Assembly: GCA_031549865.1 (NCBI GenBank)
Contig: JAVBPE010000029.1
Coordinates: 1 to 6,346, forward strand
Direction of reading: 5' to 3'
Origin: JAVBPE01 sp031549865
Lineage (GTDB): Bacteria > Bacillota_I > Bacilli_A > Acholeplasmatales > Anaeroplasmataceae
DNA: 6,346 nucleotides
The notes under the pieces were generated by a model. The model saw only the letters and a program-made list of their open reading frames with translations, was not told the origin of the DNA and searched no databases. Shown piece after piece: positions 4,800-6,346 of the stretch (the stretch's first letter is position 1; every line of letters begins with the position of its first letter). A program made the position numbers and the translations under genes.

Positions 4800-5489
4800 T
4801 TACATTGTCTCCAAATCTAAATATTTTTTTGTTTCTCTGCCACAACTGTCACATTTAAGATCAATTGTTATCCAATCAAATGCATCTTCCCAATTGCCAT
4901 CATTTATGAAGTCATTGGATTCTACAAATAGATCATTTTTTCCTGTATTTGAAATAATGACGGATATCTTTGATGTTTCGTTTCCGCATTTACGACATTT
5001 TGGTTTTTTAACAGTTTTATAATCATGTGCATAATCTTTGTTTAATTCAACTAATCCCTCGTAACCATGTTTACTAGAGTCAAATATTAATATTTTTTTA
5101 CCACAATGTGGACAAACTGCCTCTAAAAATGTTGGCGTTAATGGACCACTATATGCTGTTTCTCTAAGCTTGGTTATATCTTCTAACAATTGCTCCTTGC
5201 CAGTTTTAAAATCTACATGAGCAATATAATCTTTACCATTTCTACTAGTTGTGCATAAGTTTCCACCGTTACTTGTTTTATTTTTATGTTTTTCAAGTAA
5301 TGATTGTATTTGCTTCTCAGCTTCTTTACTTTCTACTGATTGAACCCACTTCTCACGCATTATAATAAACGCTTCAGATCCACAAGGACATTTGATGTTG
5401 CCTGTTATCGAAAACTCTTCTTGTAAATTTTTCGGTGCTTTTGTAACAACCATATATGGCTTTAAATAATTAGGAATTCCATTTTCCAT
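4800..5489 (-). CDS. Putative immunity protein with two zinc ribbons, 229 aa
   Basis: I do not recognise a named family. Four cysteine knuckles are visible: CPC at residues 34-36, CPHC at 126-129, CRKC at 165-168 and CDSC at 213-216, all followed by Gly. They pair naturally as two zinc-binding ribbons, one split around a 90-residue insertion (residues 37-125, partly helical, with a lone Cys79) and one enclosing the DLFVESNDF and NWEDAFDWITIDLKC strands. No signal peptide or membrane segment is seen, so it is cytoplasmic. AGGAGG lies 8 bp before the ATG, and the start is 32 bp behind the toxin stop with a terminator right after. In polymorphic toxin loci the gene directly after the toxin tip normally encodes its inhibitor, and this is the basis of the call. 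The alternative is a zinc-finger protein of other function. Confidence 0.6.
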   Translation of the reverse strand: MENGIPNYLKPYMVVTKAPKNLQEEFSITGNIKCPCGSEAFIIMREKWVQSVESKEAEKQIQSLLEKHKNKTSNGGNLCTTSRNGKDYIAHVDFKTGKEQLLEDITKLRETAYSGPLTPTFLEAVCPHCGKKILIFDSSKHGYEGLVELNKDYAHDYKTVKKPKCRKCGNETSKISVIISNTGKNDLFVESNDFINDGNWEDAFDWITIDLKCDSCGRETKKYLDLETM

Positions 5490-5521
5490 TTTTTCTTCCT
5501 CCTACAATAATTCTATCCATG

Positions 5522-6346
5522 TCAGTATCCCCACGGAATAAATCGAACACTACTTACATTAGACAACGAGTTATAAAACGTAATATTTGCCTGCAACGAA
5601 TTATATGCTGTTGTCCCCATAACCTGTGTTTTGCTTGCAACTTCAACTATGCTGAATCCTCCGCCTTTATTAACACCTATTATATCAGGTCTTAAATAAC
5701 TACCAGACTTAACCCCAGTCGTTGACAAGGATCTATTTAAATAAATTTTTGAGTAATCACCTGATTGGGCCATTTCGCCAGCTATTCTATTAATCTCTGC
5801 CTGATGTTCTGGTGATCCGTGGGCTTTTCCAATGATTTCGGCTACTTCATCACCACTACAGCAATTGTGGACCAAAACGCCACTCTCTCCAACAAAATAG
5901 GTGTGATAGTCTTCAACTTCTAGGTTATAGGTAGTTTGTGGTCCACCTGTGGTCTTTTCTTCTGCTGATAATACTGTAGCAATTTCGCCGTTTTCTAGGA
6001 TTATTTTATCTCCGACTTTTACATCTTTTGGTTCTATTACTCCCTTGCCTTCAACATTGAAAGTGTCTTCACTTTTTGCAGTAATTTTCTCTAACTTCCC
6101 ACCACTTAATAAGGAGAGTGATATCTCTACTTCTAAGTTATAAGTTACTTTTGGTTCATCTAATTTATCAATATAAACCTCTTGAATTATATCATATTCA
6201 TCATTTGCTAACAATATACGATCCCCTGTTATTAGATGTTCTGCTGATACCCATTGATTTGATAAACCTTCATAACTAACGTGCTCAAGTTTTTCACCTT
6301 TACTACGACTCTTCTTATTGTCTGGCACAAAGAATTTATGTCCAGG
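5522..6346 (-). CDS. Polymorphic toxin C-terminus: double Hint domain plus PD-(D/E)xK-like nuclease tip (5' partial)
   Basis: Residues are counted from the in-frame GTG at 6328, which is not a real start: the frame stays open to the window edge (PGHKFF precedes it) and no ribosome binding site is seen. Residues 26-68 (WVSAEHLITGDRILL to TYNLEVE) are Hint sequence. Residues 97-155 repeat this, ending in the diagnostic TYNLEVEDYHTYFVG and VLVHN. Hint domains self-cleave or anchor toxin release; His154-Asn155 followed by Cys156 is the expected C-terminal processing site. Residues 156-268 are the variable tip. LRPDIIGV (Asp215) and FSIVEVASKTQ (Glu229, Lys233), with Glu178 in a preceding helix, match the D...ExxxK core of restriction-endonuclease-fold nucleases, so DNA or RNA cleavage in the target cell is likely. 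If the window is circular, the gene continues in frame to 249-1 for 326 codons with no start codon. Otherwise the N-terminal trafficking part lies outside. Confidence 0.85.
   Translation of the reverse strand, partial: PGHKFFVPDNKKSRSKGEKLEHVSYEGLSNQWVSAEHLITGDRILLANDEYDIIQEVYIDKLDEPKVTYNLEVEISLSLLSGGKLEKITAKSEDTFNVEGKGVIEPKDVKVGDKIILENGEIATVLSAEEKTTGGPQTTYNLEVEDYHTYFVGESGVLVHNCCSGDEVAEIIGKAHGSPEHQAEINRIAGEMAQSGDYSKIYLNRSLSTTGVKSGSYLRPDIIGVNKGGGFSIVEVASKTQVMGTTAYNSLQANITFYNSLSNVSSVRFIPWGY
5912..6145 (-). repeat. Diverged internal duplication within the Hint region
   Basis: Protein residues 26-68 align without gaps to residues 97-139, an offset of 71 residues (213 bp), with 14 identities in 43. 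Shared elements are the G-D-x-I-x-L strand and the TYNLEVE block (6145-6125 and 5932-5912). The second unit continues to the normal Hint end; the first stops at NLEVE and is followed by a new Hint middle section. Confidence 0.75.
6254..6346. repeat. Right copy of the 93-bp terminal direct repeat
   Basis: This copy is identical to bases 1-93, in the same orientation and the same Hint reading frame. The distance from copy to copy is 6253 bp. Whether the identity extends beyond the window cannot be seen. Confidence 0.98.

Noticed and set aside
5949..6143. Plus-strand frame opposite the Hint domain, and one at 2020-2265 opposite the XRE gene
   Set aside because: Both are antisense to domains with clear family signatures and have no initiation signals.
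6326..6328. GTG at 6328 as the true start of the toxin gene
   Set aside because: It lies inside the conserved TPGHKFFV block of the Hint domain, the frame is open beyond it, and no Shine-Dalgarno precedes it.
1..6346. A small replicating plasmid, given the circular-looking ends
   Set aside because: No replication initiator, origin iterons, relaxase or partition gene can be seen, so if circular it is more likely an excised or amplified segment.

Overview
The window is AT-rich DNA with strong AGGAGG-type ribosome binding sites, sigma-A-like promoters and U-tailed terminators. This points to a low-GC Bacillota (Firmicutes) host. The genus cannot be told from the sequence. Every credible gene lies on the minus strand, so the text below runs from high to low coordinates. 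No replication gene, tRNA, rRNA, CRISPR array or intact insertion sequence was seen.

Layout: (1) 6346-5522 is the C-terminal part of a polymorphic toxin, entering the window in the middle of a Hint (intein-like) pretoxin domain and ending in a tip with a PD-(D/E)xK-like nuclease signature. (2) 5489-4800 is a cysteine-rich protein with two probable zinc ribbons, 32 bp behind the toxin and followed by a terminator; by position it is the immunity protein. (3) 4669-3998 is a stand-alone gene with nucleotidyltransferase-fold signatures, its own promoter and its own terminator. (4) 3859-2497 holds a 61-residue unknown protein overlapping a large serine recombinase that has lost its catalytic domain. 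(5) 2348-1479 is an XRE repressor / ImmA-IrrE metallopeptidase pair with a near-consensus promoter. (6) 1368-288 is a four-gene operon of small proteins: a basic unknown, a DUF2188 protein, a Cas2-like protein and a helical unknown. It is preceded by a promoter spanned by a long inverted repeat and closed by a terminator. (7) 249-1 is a second Hint fragment with no start codon, lying directly after that terminator.

The first and last 93 bases are identical and lie inside the Hint coding sequence in the same reading frame. Either the window is one turn of a 6253-bp circle (or tandem unit), or it is the stretch between two Hint copies in a toxin-cassette array. In the circular or tandem reading, fragment 7 joins gene 1 in frame to give a start-less 'orphan' toxin cassette of 326 codons. 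Such a cassette would be silent until recombination through the Hint region placed it behind a full-length secreted toxin. In both readings the region looks like a toxin-swapping locus: a toxin/immunity pair is packaged with remnants of an integrated element (serine recombinase, ImmR/ImmA-type switch) and a small accessory operon. The mobility and switching roles are inferred; only the gene families and the repeats are visible.
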